A stretch of DNA of 64,000 nt from Bacteroides graminisolvens DSM 19988 = JCM 15093 (GCF_000428125.1 NZ_ATZI01000009.1:59959-123958), one strand, 5' to 3'. Positions 1-10,676 are shown, numbered from the stretch's first letter. Notes: generated by a model from the letters alone, not told the origin. Made by a program: numbers and translations.

Positions 1-760
1 CTTTCTTTAAAATTCGCTGCAGCAACAATTCGTTGTGACAGGCATGCTGGCCCCTGACTTTATTATAGGAACCCATGATACTCCATACATGACCTTGCAT
101 GACGGCAGCCTTAAAGGCGGGAAGATAGATTTCCTGCAAAGCGCGATCGCTAAGTTCCACATTGATGTGCCCGCGCCACAATTCCTGATTGTTGAGCGCG
201 TAATGTTTCACACAAGCAGCAACGCCATTTTTCTGTACGCCCTGAATATAAGGTACTACCATAACAGAAGCCAGATAAGGATCCTCACCCATGTATTCAA
301 AGTTACGACCGTTGAGCGGTGTGCGATAGATATTCACACCAGGTCCCAGCAATACATCCTTTTCCCGGTAACGTGCTTCCTCGCCAATGGCTTTTCCGTA
401 AAGTGCTGACATGTCAGGATTCCACGTGGCAGCCAGACAGGTCAGTGCAGGGAAAGCAGTGCACGAATCATTGGTCCAGGAGGCCACATTCCATGAGTTC
501 CATTGAATTTCCTCCCTAACCCCATGAGGTCCGTCACTCATCCATATTTCAGGTATCCCTAAACGAGGAACACCCGGACTACTAAATTTGCTTTGTGCGT
601 GACACATTTTCACCTTTTCCTCAAGCGTCATTCTGCTAAGTGCGTCTTTTACACGCTCTTCCAGAGGTTTAGTTTCGTCCAGATAAACGGGTGTCTGCGA
701 CAAAGCCGGTAATCCAAGGCTAGCAGCCAAGATAAAGACTGCTATAAATTGTTTTTTCAT
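1..760 (-). CDS. GH3 beta-glucosidase-type glycosidase, cut by window edge
   Basis: Only the N-terminal 253 or so codons are present; the gene runs off the left edge. ATG is at 758-760, followed by a signal peptide (MKKQFIAVFILAASLGLPALSQ), which indicates export to the periplasm. The GH3 N-terminal TIM barrel is recognisable from RMTLEEKV, the DGPHGVR segment, the GPGVNIYR..NGRNFEYMGEDPYLA block and the substrate-binding KHYALNNQE motif. The nucleophile Asp region lies outside the window. GH3 enzymes of this type release terminal beta-glucose (sometimes beta-xylose) from oligosaccharides. The gene starts 32 bp after the stop of the GH2 gene on the same strand, so it is probably the third gene of the GH31-GH2-GH3 operon. 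In a xyloglucan pathway it would hydrolyse the glucan backbone after side chains are removed. The family is secure; exact substrate is inferred. Confidence 0.9.
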   Translation of the reverse strand, partial: MKKQFIAVFILAASLGLPALSQTPVYLDETKPLEERVKDALSRMTLEEKVKMCHAQSKFSSPGVPRLGIPEIWMSDGPHGVREEIQWNSWNVASWTNDSCTAFPALTCLAATWNPDMSALYGKAIGEEARYREKDVLLGPGVNIYRTPLNGRNFEYMGEDPYLASVMVVPYIQGVQKNGVAACVKHYALNNQELWRGHINVELSDRALQEIYLPAFKAAVMQGHVWSIMGSYNKVRGQHACHNELLLQRILKK

Positions 761-792
761 TTCAATAGTATTATATCCAAATTATTATTCTG

Positions 793-3309
793 CTAACGTG
801 CTTCTAATGTCAATGCACCCTCTTGCAAACCGGCAGAAGTAGCTTTCAATGTAATCACACCTTGGGCTGTATTATTTTGAAGTACAACCAGGCATTTGCC
901 ATAGAAAGCCTTACGTTCCGGCTTTTTGAAACTCTCAGAAGAGATGGGACTGCCATTATCAACCCCACTCACAAAAGCAGCACCATCAACCTCAAACTTC
1001 ACCAAGTTGTCTGCATGAGGGCAAAGATTTCCATCACGATCCAGAATATCCACCGTCACAAAACTCAAGTCAACTCCATCCGCCTTTATTGAATTCCTGT
1101 CGGCTGAGAGTCTGATCCTGGCCGGCTCACCTGCTGTGTGCAATTCACGGCTAAGCACCTCCTTGCCATTCTTTCGCGACACAACACGCACAGTGCCCGG
1201 CTCAAATGTAACTCGCCAGCTCACATGATAAACGTCCTTCTCTTTTTTCCTGATGCCACAAGATTTGCCATTGACAAAAAGCTCCACCTCATCTGCATTG
1301 CTATAATAAGCCCATAGATCAACCCTTTCACCTTTTTGCCAGTTCCAATGCGGAAAAACATGCAACACCGTTTTGTCAGTCCACTCACTCTGATACATAT
1401 AGTACACATCTTTCGGAAATCCGGCCAAGTCAATCACGCCAAAATAAGAACTCCGGGCAGGCCACCAGTAGGGAGTTGGCTCACCTAAGTAATCAAATCC
1501 CGTCCACAAATACATGCCACTGATAAAATCATTGTTCTTCACCAGTTTCCAAGATTCTTCATGAGTAGTTCCCCAAGGAGCATGACAATTATCATAAGAA
1601 GAACAAGAGTACGAATCATCGTGAAAAGGAATATCCCAACGAGTAGGCCAGATATACATGGAGTCGCTAGGCATCCGATAATATCCGCGTGTCATTAGTG
1701 CAGAGGTTGATTCGGTCACAATAAACGGTTTGCCCGGAAAGTTACGTGGTACATCTTTGAAATAGGTTTCGTGATAATTAAATCCGATGAGATCCAGTGC
1801 TCCCGAGCGAAACAGGTGATTACTCGGATCGGGTTCATTGTTTCCTGCTGTTACGGGACGTGTGGGGTCAAGAGCCTTCACCATATCCACCAGTTTCTTG
1901 GTGAGGAGAGAATTCACACTCAGTTCCTTGCCATCTGCAGCCAATGATTTTTTATCACGTTTCATGTTCAGCAGCAGATTAGCCTCTTTGATATCAAGCG
2001 TATCAGCATCGGCATGCGTCCATTGTTCAAGAACTTCATTTCCAATACTCCACATAAAAATGGAAGGGTGATTCCTGTCACGTAATATATGGTCACTTAA
2101 ATCACGTTCGTGCCATTCATTGAAATACAATGAGTAATCATACGTTGTTTTACGCTTTCGCCACATATCAAACGTTTCATCCATTACCACAAAGCCCATC
2201 CGATCACACAAATCGAGCAATTCGGGCGCAGGCGGATTGTGGCTGCAACGAATGCCGTTACATCCCATCTCTTTTAAGATCTCTAATTGCCTCTCCATGG
2301 CCCTCACGTTGATGGCAGCCCCCAGACAGCCCAAATCATGGTGCATGCAAACTCCCTTTATTTTTATTCGCTCTCCGTTCAGGATAAATCCTTGAGATGA
2401 ATCAAAGGAGAAAGAACGAATACCCACAGGCGTGTCATACACATCTACCGTTTTACTGCCTACCTTGACCTCCGTGCGCAAGCTATAAAGATACGGAGTC
2501 TCCAAAGTCCAAAGCTTCGGCCTGTCCAAATGAAGCAGCTGACTGCAAACGGCCACTCCCTGAGGAGTAACAGATATGTTTTGTGCACTAGCTTGAGATA
2601 CCACTTTCTGAGTGGCATCCAATAAATACGAAACAACCTCAGCCTTCAAGACCGATGCCGTGGTATTTTTCAGTGTAACATCAGCTTTTATGCTTGCCTT
2701 CTGTGCATTGGCAACGGGAGTCGTAACATACGTCCCCCATAAATCGACATGGAGAGAATTGGTAATAGAAAGCCATACATTCCGATAAATACCGGCTCCG
2801 CTATACCACCTGGAGTTGGGTTGTTCAGCATTGTCAACCCGTACCGCAAGCACATTTTCTTTTCCCTGTATGATATAAGGAGTCAGGTCATGACGGAACG
2901 AAATGTATCCATAGGGACGAATGCCTAATGACACACCGTTAATGAATACCTCCGCATTCATATACACCCCGTCGAAATCGATATATATCCGTTTACCCTT
3001 CATGGAAGCAGTGGCAACAAATGTTTTCCGGTACCACCCTATTCCACCCGGTAAAGCTCCACCTCCACTACCTGCAGGATGGTCCTCACTGAATTCTCCC
3101 TCGATGGCCCAATCATGAGGTAACGACAATTTGCGCCAAGAGCTATCATCATACGTTTTTGATTCCGCTCCTTTTATATCTCCTAAATGAAAGCTCCAAT
3201 CTTGGTTGAACAGCAAACGCTGACGCACATTCTCGCCGGGTGCACCGACCATTGATAGCGGGAGCAACAAGAAACTCAGAAACAAGAGTAATGTTTTACC
3301 TTTTTTCAT
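793..3309 (-). CDS. GH2 beta-galactosidase-type glycoside hydrolase
   Basis: About 838 residues with a signal peptide (MKKGKTLLLFLSFLLLPLSMVGA). The order is GH2 sugar-binding domain (LPHDWAIEGEF, GGIGWYRKTF), Ig-like domain, then TIM barrel. The acid/base is Glu425 in WSIGNEV and the nucleophile Glu533 in VTESTSA. A DUF4982-type domain (VELFVNGKSCG) and a C-terminal Ig-like segment (ADGVDLSFVTVDILDRDGN) follow. A TTG at 3318 overlapping the upstream TGA would give a slightly longer form. I prefer ATG at 3309 because it starts directly on the Lys-rich signal peptide, 5 bp after the GH31 stop. GH2 members of this layout are exo-beta-galactosidases or beta-glucuronidases. Coupling to GH31 and GH3 suggests removal of galactose from xyloglucan side chains in the periplasm. 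Confidence 0.9.
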   Translation of the reverse strand: MKKGKTLLLFLSFLLLPLSMVGAPGENVRQRLLFNQDWSFHLGDIKGAESKTYDDSSWRKLSLPHDWAIEGEFSEDHPAGSGGGALPGGIGWYRKTFVATASMKGKRIYIDFDGVYMNAEVFINGVSLGIRPYGYISFRHDLTPYIIQGKENVLAVRVDNAEQPNSRWYSGAGIYRNVWLSITNSLHVDLWGTYVTTPVANAQKASIKADVTLKNTTASVLKAEVVSYLLDATQKVVSQASAQNISVTPQGVAVCSQLLHLDRPKLWTLETPYLYSLRTEVKVGSKTVDVYDTPVGIRSFSFDSSQGFILNGERIKIKGVCMHHDLGCLGAAINVRAMERQLEILKEMGCNGIRCSHNPPAPELLDLCDRMGFVVMDETFDMWRKRKTTYDYSLYFNEWHERDLSDHILRDRNHPSIFMWSIGNEVLEQWTHADADTLDIKEANLLLNMKRDKKSLAADGKELSVNSLLTKKLVDMVKALDPTRPVTAGNNEPDPSNHLFRSGALDLIGFNYHETYFKDVPRNFPGKPFIVTESTSALMTRGYYRMPSDSMYIWPTRWDIPFHDDSYSCSSYDNCHAPWGTTHEESWKLVKNNDFISGMYLWTGFDYLGEPTPYWWPARSSYFGVIDLAGFPKDVYYMYQSEWTDKTVLHVFPHWNWQKGERVDLWAYYSNADEVELFVNGKSCGIRKKEKDVYHVSWRVTFEPGTVRVVSRKNGKEVLSRELHTAGEPARIRLSADRNSIKADGVDLSFVTVDILDRDGNLCPHADNLVKFEVDGAAFVSGVDNGSPISSESFKKPERKAFYGKCLVVLQNNTAQGVITLKATSAGLQEGALTLEAR

Positions 3310-3314
3310 CGGAA

Positions 3315-6176
3315 TCAAAGCTTTATCATGATTTCACTTCCTTCATAAGAAACCGTTTTGCCTTTTACCTCTTTTTCAATGCCCGCCGCATTTGTTTTAT
3401 TGACAAATACCACTTCGAATGTACGCTTGTTCAACATGCCATCAAAACTGCCTTCACGGGTCCCTATTATCAGCGAACGTGTCGCATCGTTATAAATAAA
3501 AGGAATCATTGAATACTTTCCTTTTTCATAATTATAGTTCACCCCTTCATCTTCATACAACGTAAAGCTTCCATTTTTCCCTGCATAAACATAAATCTTG
3601 ATGTTTACTGGTTGTTTCTCGGTGGTGTACTGCATATCAGGACCAAAAGGCACAATAGCACCTTCGCGCACATACAGTGGCATACGTTCGTATGGTGCTT
3701 CCACTGAAAGGAGCTGTCCACCCGCCAAATGCTTACCACTGTAAAAGTCATACCAGCCTGTGGTAGCAGGGAAATAGACATTTCTTTTACGTGCACCATA
3801 TTCATATACCGGACAGGCCATCACCGATGGTCCAAACATATATTGATCACCAATATTATTCACCTGGGTATCTTTACCAAAATCCATGACCAAGGCCCTC
3901 ATGATTGTATAATCATTGAAATAAGTCATTCCTGCCAAGGAGTAAATATAAGGCATCAAACGATAACGCAATTGAGTATAATAAACAATAGACTGATAAG
4001 CCGGGTGTCCTTCGGGAGCAATGTTCCATACCTCTCTATAGGGGAACTGTCCGTGAGCACGGAACAGAGGACAAAATGCTCCAAACTGATACCAACGCGT
4101 GTTCAGTTCTCTCCATTCTTTGTAATCAGCATTCTCTTTTCCGGTGGCGTTAAATTCATATTGTCCTTTCTCATAACGTTTTTCTACACAAAAGCCACCA
4201 ATATCCATCGTCCAATAAGGGATGCCACTCATTGAGAAGTTTAAGCCGGCAGAAATCTGCGCTTTCATATCTTCCCAGCGAGTAGCAATATCGCCACTCC
4301 AGGTAGCAGTAGAATATCGTTGAAGCCCCGCAAAGCCCGAACGCGTAAGCAAGAATACACGTTTATCTGGATCAGTACCACGCTGTCCGTCATAAATAGC
4401 TTCCGCATTCATCAGAGCATATGCATTGAAGTACTTGGTTGAAGGACCCAATGCCGTAGGACCGCACAAGGCCTTTCTATATTCCATATCGGTGCAGTCG
4501 CGCACATTCGGTTCGCTCGCATCCATCCACCAGGCATCAATCCCCAACGGATACAAATGATCTTCCATTTGCTTCCAGAAAAGCTTACGTGCTTCGGCAC
4601 TGTAGGCGTCATAAAATGAACCCACATAACCCGGACCTACCCAATCTCGTATACTGTCTTTCACGGCTTGCTGATACATCCATCCCTTTCTGTCAAACTC
4701 TTTATAATGTTCAGTGGTAACATAGAACTTAGGCCACACAGAAATCATCATCTTCGCATGCATTTGGTGAATGGAATCAACCATTCCTTTAGGATCGGGG
4801 AAACGCGCTTTGTCAAATTCATGGCTACCCCATGCATCTTCAGGCCAATAGTTCCAGTCAAGCACAATATTATCAATAGGAATTTGTCTTTTTCTAAACT
4901 CTTTGAGCACTCCCAGAATTTCGTCCTGCGTTTTATACCTTTCTCTACTTTGCCAATATCCCATGGCCCACTTAGGCATGATCTGCGATTTTCCAGTCAG
5001 CCTTCTGTAACCACTGATCACGTCATCCATTGAATGACCGGCCACGAAGTAATAATCAATTTCATCACCCATCTCACTATACAAAGCCAGCTTATTCTGC
5101 TCTTTGTCGGTTACCGGCGAAAGAGCACGTAATCCGCAATAAGAGACACCTCCATCGGGGCGCCATTGAATTCGTAACGGCACGCGTTTACCGGCTTGCA
5201 TATTCACGGAGAACTTATAGCTATTGGGATTCCAGGCCGTACGCCAACGTTCGGGCACCACTTCTTTGTTGTCTAAGTATACGGTTACGTAACCCGCATA
5301 ATAAAGTTGAAAACGATAAGCACCGTCTTCTTTAGCCTCAATCTCTCCCTCGTACGTCACCTTTGAACCGTCAAATGGAAAATCCTTGGGCAAATTCAGG
5401 ATTGTTTTTATATCTTCAAAATAGATATTCTTTTCCGTACGAACCACAGGTTGAGCCTTCCTATTCGCGCCGGGTACGTATGTGCCGGTGAGACCGCCTT
5501 TGACACCTTTACTATCATAAAGTGTAAAGGTTTCATCTAACTGGGCATAATCTCTTTCATCACCAAATCTGCTCAATGAATAATTATCCCATAATATCCC
5601 ATAGTTTTTATTTGATAAGACAAAAGGAACTGAAACCTTGGTATTGTATTGAAAAAGAGATTCGTTTTTACCTTTGTAGTTGAATTCATCCGCCTGATGC
5701 TGCCCTAATCCGTAAAACGCCTCATCATCCGGAGATTCAAACGACTGTTTAAGGGCATACCCATCTGTGGCCTCCACTGTAACCGGATCAAAACGTTTGC
5801 CTCCTCCCTCATTTTCGCGAAGAAGGATCTTCCCCGAAGCATCAAAGAACTGTACTTCACCAGTCTTAAGGCTAACTACAGCCTTCAAGTCGGCCGTGCT
5901 CACCACCACATCATCATTCTTCTCTTCCACAGAGAAATCACTGAATTTTTCTTGTGGAACAACGATCAGACTTTTTTCTTTGGAGAAAGATTTCTTTGGA
6001 GTAGCTGATACATGAATGATCTTACTATTTACCACATTCAATCTAACCAGCCGGGAGTCCGTTGATTCTTTTTGATCCAGACGGATCAATACACCCTCAT
6101 CCGTTCTTTCGTACCCCGGTGAGGCACACGAAGCAAAAAACAATCCTGCTATCAACAACCAGTGCGTGTTCTTCAT
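3315..6176 (-). CDS. GH31 alpha-xylosidase-type lipoprotein with PA14 insert
   Basis: 953 residues. The signal peptide ends in a lipobox (FFASC, Cys17), so the enzyme is a lipoprotein. An N-terminal beta-sandwich is interrupted at about residues 215-345 by a PA14-type insert (GEIEAKEDGAYRFQLYYAGYV). The catalytic barrel follows. Its nucleophile is Asp552 in WWMDASEPN and its acid/base Asp629 in WSGDIATRWED. The PA14 insert and the DASEPN signature match the Bacteroides ovatus xyloglucan enzyme BoGH31A; from memory its catalytic residues are Asp553 and Asp630, within one residue of these. The expected reaction is release of non-reducing-end alpha-xylose from xyloglucan oligosaccharides. It is the first gene of a run with GH2 (5 bp away) and GH3, 157 bp downstream of an HTCS on the same strand. 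An alpha-glucosidase is the alternative. Confidence 0.9.
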   Translation of the reverse strand: MKNTHWLLIAGLFFASCASPGYERTDEGVLIRLDQKESTDSRLVRLNVVNSKIIHVSATPKKSFSKEKSLIVVPQEKFSDFSVEEKNDDVVVSTADLKAVVSLKTGEVQFFDASGKILLRENEGGGKRFDPVTVEATDGYALKQSFESPDDEAFYGLGQHQADEFNYKGKNESLFQYNTKVSVPFVLSNKNYGILWDNYSLSRFGDERDYAQLDETFTLYDSKGVKGGLTGTYVPGANRKAQPVVRTEKNIYFEDIKTILNLPKDFPFDGSKVTYEGEIEAKEDGAYRFQLYYAGYVTVYLDNKEVVPERWRTAWNPNSYKFSVNMQAGKRVPLRIQWRPDGGVSYCGLRALSPVTDKEQNKLALYSEMGDEIDYYFVAGHSMDDVISGYRRLTGKSQIMPKWAMGYWQSRERYKTQDEILGVLKEFRKRQIPIDNIVLDWNYWPEDAWGSHEFDKARFPDPKGMVDSIHQMHAKMMISVWPKFYVTTEHYKEFDRKGWMYQQAVKDSIRDWVGPGYVGSFYDAYSAEARKLFWKQMEDHLYPLGIDAWWMDASEPNVRDCTDMEYRKALCGPTALGPSTKYFNAYALMNAEAIYDGQRGTDPDKRVFLLTRSGFAGLQRYSTATWSGDIATRWEDMKAQISAGLNFSMSGIPYWTMDIGGFCVEKRYEKGQYEFNATGKENADYKEWRELNTRWYQFGAFCPLFRAHGQFPYREVWNIAPEGHPAYQSIVYYTQLRYRLMPYIYSLAGMTYFNDYTIMRALVMDFGKDTQVNNIGDQYMFGPSVMACPVYEYGARKRNVYFPATTGWYDFYSGKHLAGGQLLSVEAPYERMPLYVREGAIVPFGPDMQYTTEKQPVNIKIYVYAGKNGSFTLYEDEGVNYNYEKGKYSMIPFIYNDATRSLIIGTREGSFDGMLNKRTFEVVFVNKTNAAGIEKEVKGKTVSYEGSEIMIKL

Positions 6177-6220
6177 TATTTTAAAGTTTAAAAATTATAA
6201 TAGGATAATTATTAGCGTAA

Positions 6221-6228
6221 CAAAAATA
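6221..6228 (-). promoter_or_regulatory. Candidate -7 box upstream of the GH31-GH2-GH3 run
   Basis: On the minus strand this reads TATTTTTG, a match to the Bacteroides TAnnTTTG box, 44 bp ahead of the GH31 ATG. I see no good -33 TTTG at the expected distance. That is common for genes needing an activator such as the adjacent HTCS. Confidence 0.4.
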
Positions 6229-6333
6229 CGAATAACAACTCAACTGGAGCATTCACTTTGTATTATAGACAGGTGCCTTTTGTTTAGAAGAGGTATTTTA
6301 ATTGTTTCCCATCAGGGCATATATTGTTAAATC

Positions 6334-9300
6334 CTAGAGAACGAGATGATTTCCCGGCTCTTTTTTCATTTCTGCCATGTAAGCTGAAGGCAGCATTCCG
6401 AATTCATCTTTGAAGTATTTGCTGAAATACTTTGGGTTATTGAATCCTACCTCATAAGCTATTTCAGAAATATTCATCTGACTTTCGCGCAATAGCTGAG
6501 CCGCTCGTTTTAATCTGAGTGTACGAATAAACTCTACCGGCGACTTTCCTGTTATATGAATCAATTTTTTATAAAGATGTACACGACTCATACCCAGTTC
6601 ACGGCTCAGTTCTTCAACTGACAGTTCACTACGTGAAATATTGTTTTCAACATAAAGAATTGCCTTTTTAATCAGTTTCTCATCCAATGGAGTAATCGTT
6701 ATCTCGCTAGGTTCAGGATCAATCTGTTTAGTAAATTTAGACCTTCTTACCTCTCTAAACTCAAGCATCTTTTTGATGCGTAAAGAAAGTATTTCAAAAT
6801 TAAATGGTTTGGTTATATAATCATCAGCACCAATCTCTAATCCTTCAAGTTTATGTTCCTCTGCAGTACGGGCGGTCAGTAAAATGAGTGGAATGTGAGA
6901 CGTTCTCACATCATTTTTAACCATGCTGCACAACTCGGTTCCATCCATCTCAGGCATCATTACATCACTAATGATGAGATCCGGCTGCAAATCAGGAATC
7001 ATCTCCCATGCCTCACGCCCGTTCCGTGCTTCCCTAATTCGGTAATAACCACTCAAACTCTCTTTCATAAATGAGCGAAAATCTTCATTGTCATCCACAA
7101 TCAGCAGCAACGGAATATCTTTGCCTGACAATTCAGGAGTGTTTTGTTTAAAAGCATTGCTAGCCGTATCTTTTCCATCAATAATAACTTCTTCAGTCAT
7201 CGCGCCCTTTTCCATCCAATCAAATGATTCCTGAGCATTGACGACAGGGATAGTGAAAGTAAAAACACTTCCCCCTCCCACATTATCAGTGATTTGTATT
7301 TGTCCGCCGTGTAAATTCACAAATTCTTTCACCATATGCAAACCGATGCCACTACCTCCAAAGTCGTGAGCATCACCGTGTTGCACCTGATAAAAACGGT
7401 CGAATATGCGCTGCTTATCCTCATCTTTTATACCAATACCCGTGTCTGCCACACTGACCTGAAGCGATAGATCAGCATTCCCTTCCTCCTGACTCAGGCA
7501 AACGACCACATCAACCCTGCCCCCGGCATCCGTAAATTTAAACGCGTTCGACAAAAGATTCATCAGTATTTTATTCAATTTATCTTCATCAAAATCCATG
7601 TTAAGAGCATGGATAGCTGATTTCAGAGAAAGCTTAACATTTTTCTTATCCGACAAGTCGGCAAATGAAAGACAAGCATTGCGTATGCAAGCCATCGCGT
7701 CGGCAGTGACAGGCTTCAACACATTACCCTGTACATCACTTTTCCTGAAGTCCAAGATTTCATTTACCAAATTCAGCAACCGGAATGCATTGCGTTTCAT
7801 CACCATTAATTTCTGCTTGTGTTCTTCGCTCTCCATGCTTTTAATCAGCCCGTCTATGGGTGAAATAATCAGTGTAAGCGGAGTACGCAATTCATGACTT
7901 ACATTCGTAAAGAAACGTAATTTCATGTCGTCAAGCTCATGCTTTCGTTCAGCCTCCATCTCTATTTGTCGTATCCTAAACCTATTTCGTTCAGCTCTCA
8001 ACACCATTCTGCGAGCCAAGATCAACAAACCCACCAATAACAAACCATACAAAGCATACGCCCAATAGGTTCTCCAAAACGGGGGACGGATAACAATAGT
8101 CAACGTAGCAGCTTCTTCATTCCAATACCCATCACTATTAGCCGCTTTGACTTTAAACGTGTAGGTTCCCGGAGCCAAATTAGTATAAGTAACCTCATGT
8201 ACACTGCCGTCAACATACAACCAGTCAGGATTAAAACCTTCGAGCATATAAGCGAAACGACATTTTTCGGGTAAAATGTAATCCATTCCGGAAAAAGAAA
8301 TCGAAAATACATTCTGACGATACTTCAATTCTACCTTATTCGTTTTATTTAATGCAGCAACTAATATTTTATGTCCGCTATACACGGAGTCAATTTGTAC
8401 TTCTTCATTAAAAAGGGTGATACCCGTGAAACTCACTTTGGGCAATATCTGGTTATATTTTATCTTATCGGGGAAAAAATAATTTAACCCTCGCAAGCCT
8501 CCCATAATAATTTCACCATTCCGGGTGCCTGCTATGGAACGAATGTTAAACTCATTGCCTTGTAATCCGTCTTTCGAATCATAGTTATTAAACGAATACT
8601 TGTAGTCTCTGGTTTTGGGGTCTTCAGAAACCACCACATTAGATACTCCATTGGCCGTAGTTATCCACATATTTTTATGCTGATCCTCTACGATAGCACA
8701 TATAATATCATCAGCCAAGCCGTCAGCCTTTCTTAAAATCCTGATTTGGTCCTGTTGAAAATTGAATATATTCAAGCCATCTCGAGTGGCTACCCATAAA
8801 AGCCCCCGGCTATCCTCATAAACCTGATTCACGTTCAAACTGGAAAACTGCTGAGTACCGGCACGATTACCGTTAAACCGTTCGAAACTCCCTTTATTCA
8901 TGTCGAACACCGTCAGTCCGATGGCAGTACCAATAAACATTTTCCTGTTTTTACCCAGAAAGAGAGACGATACATAATTAGAAGTCAGATATTTATCGGC
9001 CTGATAAGTAATAAACTTTCCGGTTGCCGGATTCAACATCTGAAGCCCACCTCCCAAGGTGCCAATCCATATCATACCCTTCTCGTCTTCCACAACAGAC
9101 CAGACATTATTATTAACCAATGAATTAGGATTCTTCGGATTGTGATTGTATCGAATAAATTTTCTCCCGTCAAAACAGTTCAGTCCGCCCAGGTAAGTTG
9201 CAATCCAAAGTTTCCCATCAGAAGCCTGGCACAACCCAACTATCACGTCTGCCGACAAAGAAGAAGCATCACTCGGATTATTTTTAAAAATAGTTTTTTC

Positions 9301-10503
9301 TCCGGTCAGTCTGTTTATCTGAATAAGTCCACTTCCATTGGTGCCAACCCATAAATTACCTTTTCCATCCTCCTCAATATACGTAATATCACTCTCAAAA
9401 TTACCAATGTTTTGCAAAGATGTAAAATGCTCAACTCCAAATTTAAAAGTACTCTCACTGTAATATGACACACCTTTTTTATAAGTACCGATCCAAACAA
9501 TTCCTACATCATCACAATACACGCAATTGATGCTGTTGTGCGATAAACTCCTATCATCCGCCAAATTATTTTTCAAGTTCACCAGAGAACCTTTTCTTTT
9601 ATCAATGATGTCCACTCCTCCGTGATCAGTTGCCAGCCAGATCTTGCCATGAACATCCTGAGTGATATCTTGTACCACATCGCTCGACAATCGGTATGGC
9701 TTACTCTGCTTTCCATTGCTGTAATGCTCCCAGCGATTACTCTTTCGGTACCAGACCCATACGCCGGAAGCCCCTTTAGAATAAATCCAGAAATCACCGT
9801 CAGAATCAATAAAAAGAGAATACTTATCGGACCAATAGTACTGAGTTGAGACCATCATGAAATGATTCTGCATCACAATCCGCGACGAATTTTTATCAAC
9901 AATATCTACGGCACCGTTATCAAAAAGAAAAACGCCCTTGTCTTTTAACGTACGAATACACGTTACCAGCCCTTTGCTCAAACCATTCTTCTGATTCTGA
10001 GGATAGAAGTGCAGCGTTTTGGTTTTGGTCAGATAAGAAAATCCCCCCAAATTCATCACATAAAACCAAAAGTTCTTATCCTCATCAATATAAACTACGG
10101 AGGGAATATGATTGATGCCGAATCCTTTCATGATTTCCGCCAAGTTGTTAACAAAAACTTCTTTTTTAGAGTCAAAAAACACATACCCCACTCCTGTATG
10201 TATCCAAAGATTGCCATCAGCATCCTCTTGAATCAAATCAACAAAGTTATCTGCAATAGAATGACCGATACTCTCTTTATGCCTGAATATTTTATAATTA
10301 TATCCATCATACCTGTTTAATCCGCTAGCCGTTCCAAACCACATAAACCCTTTACTATCTTTGAATATATAGTTAACCTGGCTGTTAGAGAGTCCATTCT
10401 TCGTATCAAGGTGTTTGAACATATAACTGTCTTGGGCCATCAAGGGCCATGTACTCGTAAGTAAGAGGAAGAATAATGAAGAGAGGATGATACGTGCTTT
10501 CAT
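6334..10503 (-). CDS. Hybrid two-component system sensor/regulator (HTCS), locus A
   Basis: 1389 residues fusing a sensor kinase and response regulator. In order: signal peptide (ends MAQ); about 700 residues of two-component-propeller repeats (recurring GLSNSQVNYI, W.GT..GLNRYDG, DGLAD units); a Y_Y_Y domain (about 745-805); a membrane segment at about 812-834; HisKA with phospho-acceptor His870 in FFTNVSHELRTPLT; HATPase with N box (NLLSNAFKFTD) and G boxes (DTGIGI, GGSGIGLHMV); a receiver with Asp1180 in DLIISDVMMPEMDG; and a C-terminal AraC-type HTH (about 1285-1389). The periplasmic propeller would bind an oligosaccharide and the AraC domain would activate neighbouring operons. It lies between the minus-strand GH31-GH2-GH3 run and the divergent SASA-GH97 pair, so both are likely targets. 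Confidence 0.96.
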   Translation of the reverse strand: MKARIILSSLFFLLLTSTWPLMAQDSYMFKHLDTKNGLSNSQVNYIFKDSKGFMWFGTASGLNRYDGYNYKIFRHKESIGHSIADNFVDLIQEDADGNLWIHTGVGYVFFDSKKEVFVNNLAEIMKGFGINHIPSVVYIDEDKNFWFYVMNLGGFSYLTKTKTLHFYPQNQKNGLSKGLVTCIRTLKDKGVFLFDNGAVDIVDKNSSRIVMQNHFMMVSTQYYWSDKYSLFIDSDGDFWIYSKGASGVWVWYRKSNRWEHYSNGKQSKPYRLSSDVVQDITQDVHGKIWLATDHGGVDIIDKRKGSLVNLKNNLADDRSLSHNSINCVYCDDVGIVWIGTYKKGVSYYSESTFKFGVEHFTSLQNIGNFESDITYIEEDGKGNLWVGTNGSGLIQINRLTGEKTIFKNNPSDASSLSADVIVGLCQASDGKLWIATYLGGLNCFDGRKFIRYNHNPKNPNSLVNNNVWSVVEDEKGMIWIGTLGGGLQMLNPATGKFITYQADKYLTSNYVSSLFLGKNRKMFIGTAIGLTVFDMNKGSFERFNGNRAGTQQFSSLNVNQVYEDSRGLLWVATRDGLNIFNFQQDQIRILRKADGLADDIICAIVEDQHKNMWITTANGVSNVVVSEDPKTRDYKYSFNNYDSKDGLQGNEFNIRSIAGTRNGEIIMGGLRGLNYFFPDKIKYNQILPKVSFTGITLFNEEVQIDSVYSGHKILVAALNKTNKVELKYRQNVFSISFSGMDYILPEKCRFAYMLEGFNPDWLYVDGSVHEVTYTNLAPGTYTFKVKAANSDGYWNEEAATLTIVIRPPFWRTYWAYALYGLLLVGLLILARRMVLRAERNRFRIRQIEMEAERKHELDDMKLRFFTNVSHELRTPLTLIISPIDGLIKSMESEEHKQKLMVMKRNAFRLLNLVNEILDFRKSDVQGNVLKPVTADAMACIRNACLSFADLSDKKNVKLSLKSAIHALNMDFDEDKLNKILMNLLSNAFKFTDAGGRVDVVVCLSQEEGNADLSLQVSVADTGIGIKDEDKQRIFDRFYQVQHGDAHDFGGSGIGLHMVKEFVNLHGGQIQITDNVGGGSVFTFTIPVVNAQESFDWMEKGAMTEEVIIDGKDTASNAFKQNTPELSGKDIPLLLIVDDNEDFRSFMKESLSGYYRIREARNGREAWEMIPDLQPDLIISDVMMPEMDGTELCSMVKNDVRTSHIPLILLTARTAEEHKLEGLEIGADDYITKPFNFEILSLRIKKMLEFREVRRSKFTKQIDPEPSEITITPLDEKLIKKAILYVENNISRSELSVEELSRELGMSRVHLYKKLIHITGKSPVEFIRTLRLKRAAQLLRESQMNISEIAYEVGFNNPKYFSKYFKDEFGMLPSAYMAEMKKEPGNHLVL

Positions 10504-10524
10504 AAATGTTTTTCATTAATAATG

Positions 10525-10555
10525 CAAACTTAATAAAAAAAATTCACTTTCACAA
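10525..10555 (-). promoter_or_regulatory. Candidate promoter of HTCS A
   Basis: The minus strand reads TAAGTTTG at 10525-10532 (TAnnTTTG), with TTG at 10553-10555, about 20 bp upstream. It lies 22 bp ahead of the HTCS start codon in the divergent gap. Confidence 0.45.
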
Positions 10556-10610
10556 CTGCTCAGAATAATACTTTCTTAATTAATTGTCATACTTTAGTTT
10601 CATAATGAGG

Positions 10611-10638
10611 TTGAATTAAATTTTTATACCTATTTTCG
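10611..10638 (+). promoter_or_regulatory. Candidate promoter of the SASA-GH97 pair
   Basis: TTG at 10611-10613 is followed after 17 bp by TATTTTCG at 10631-10638, one mismatch from TAnnTTTG. It lies 38 bp upstream of the SASA start. The mismatch is consistent with an activator-dependent promoter, but the call is weak. Confidence 0.3.
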
Positions 10639-10676
10639 TAACCAGATAGAATTAAACCATTTGTTAAACGAATATT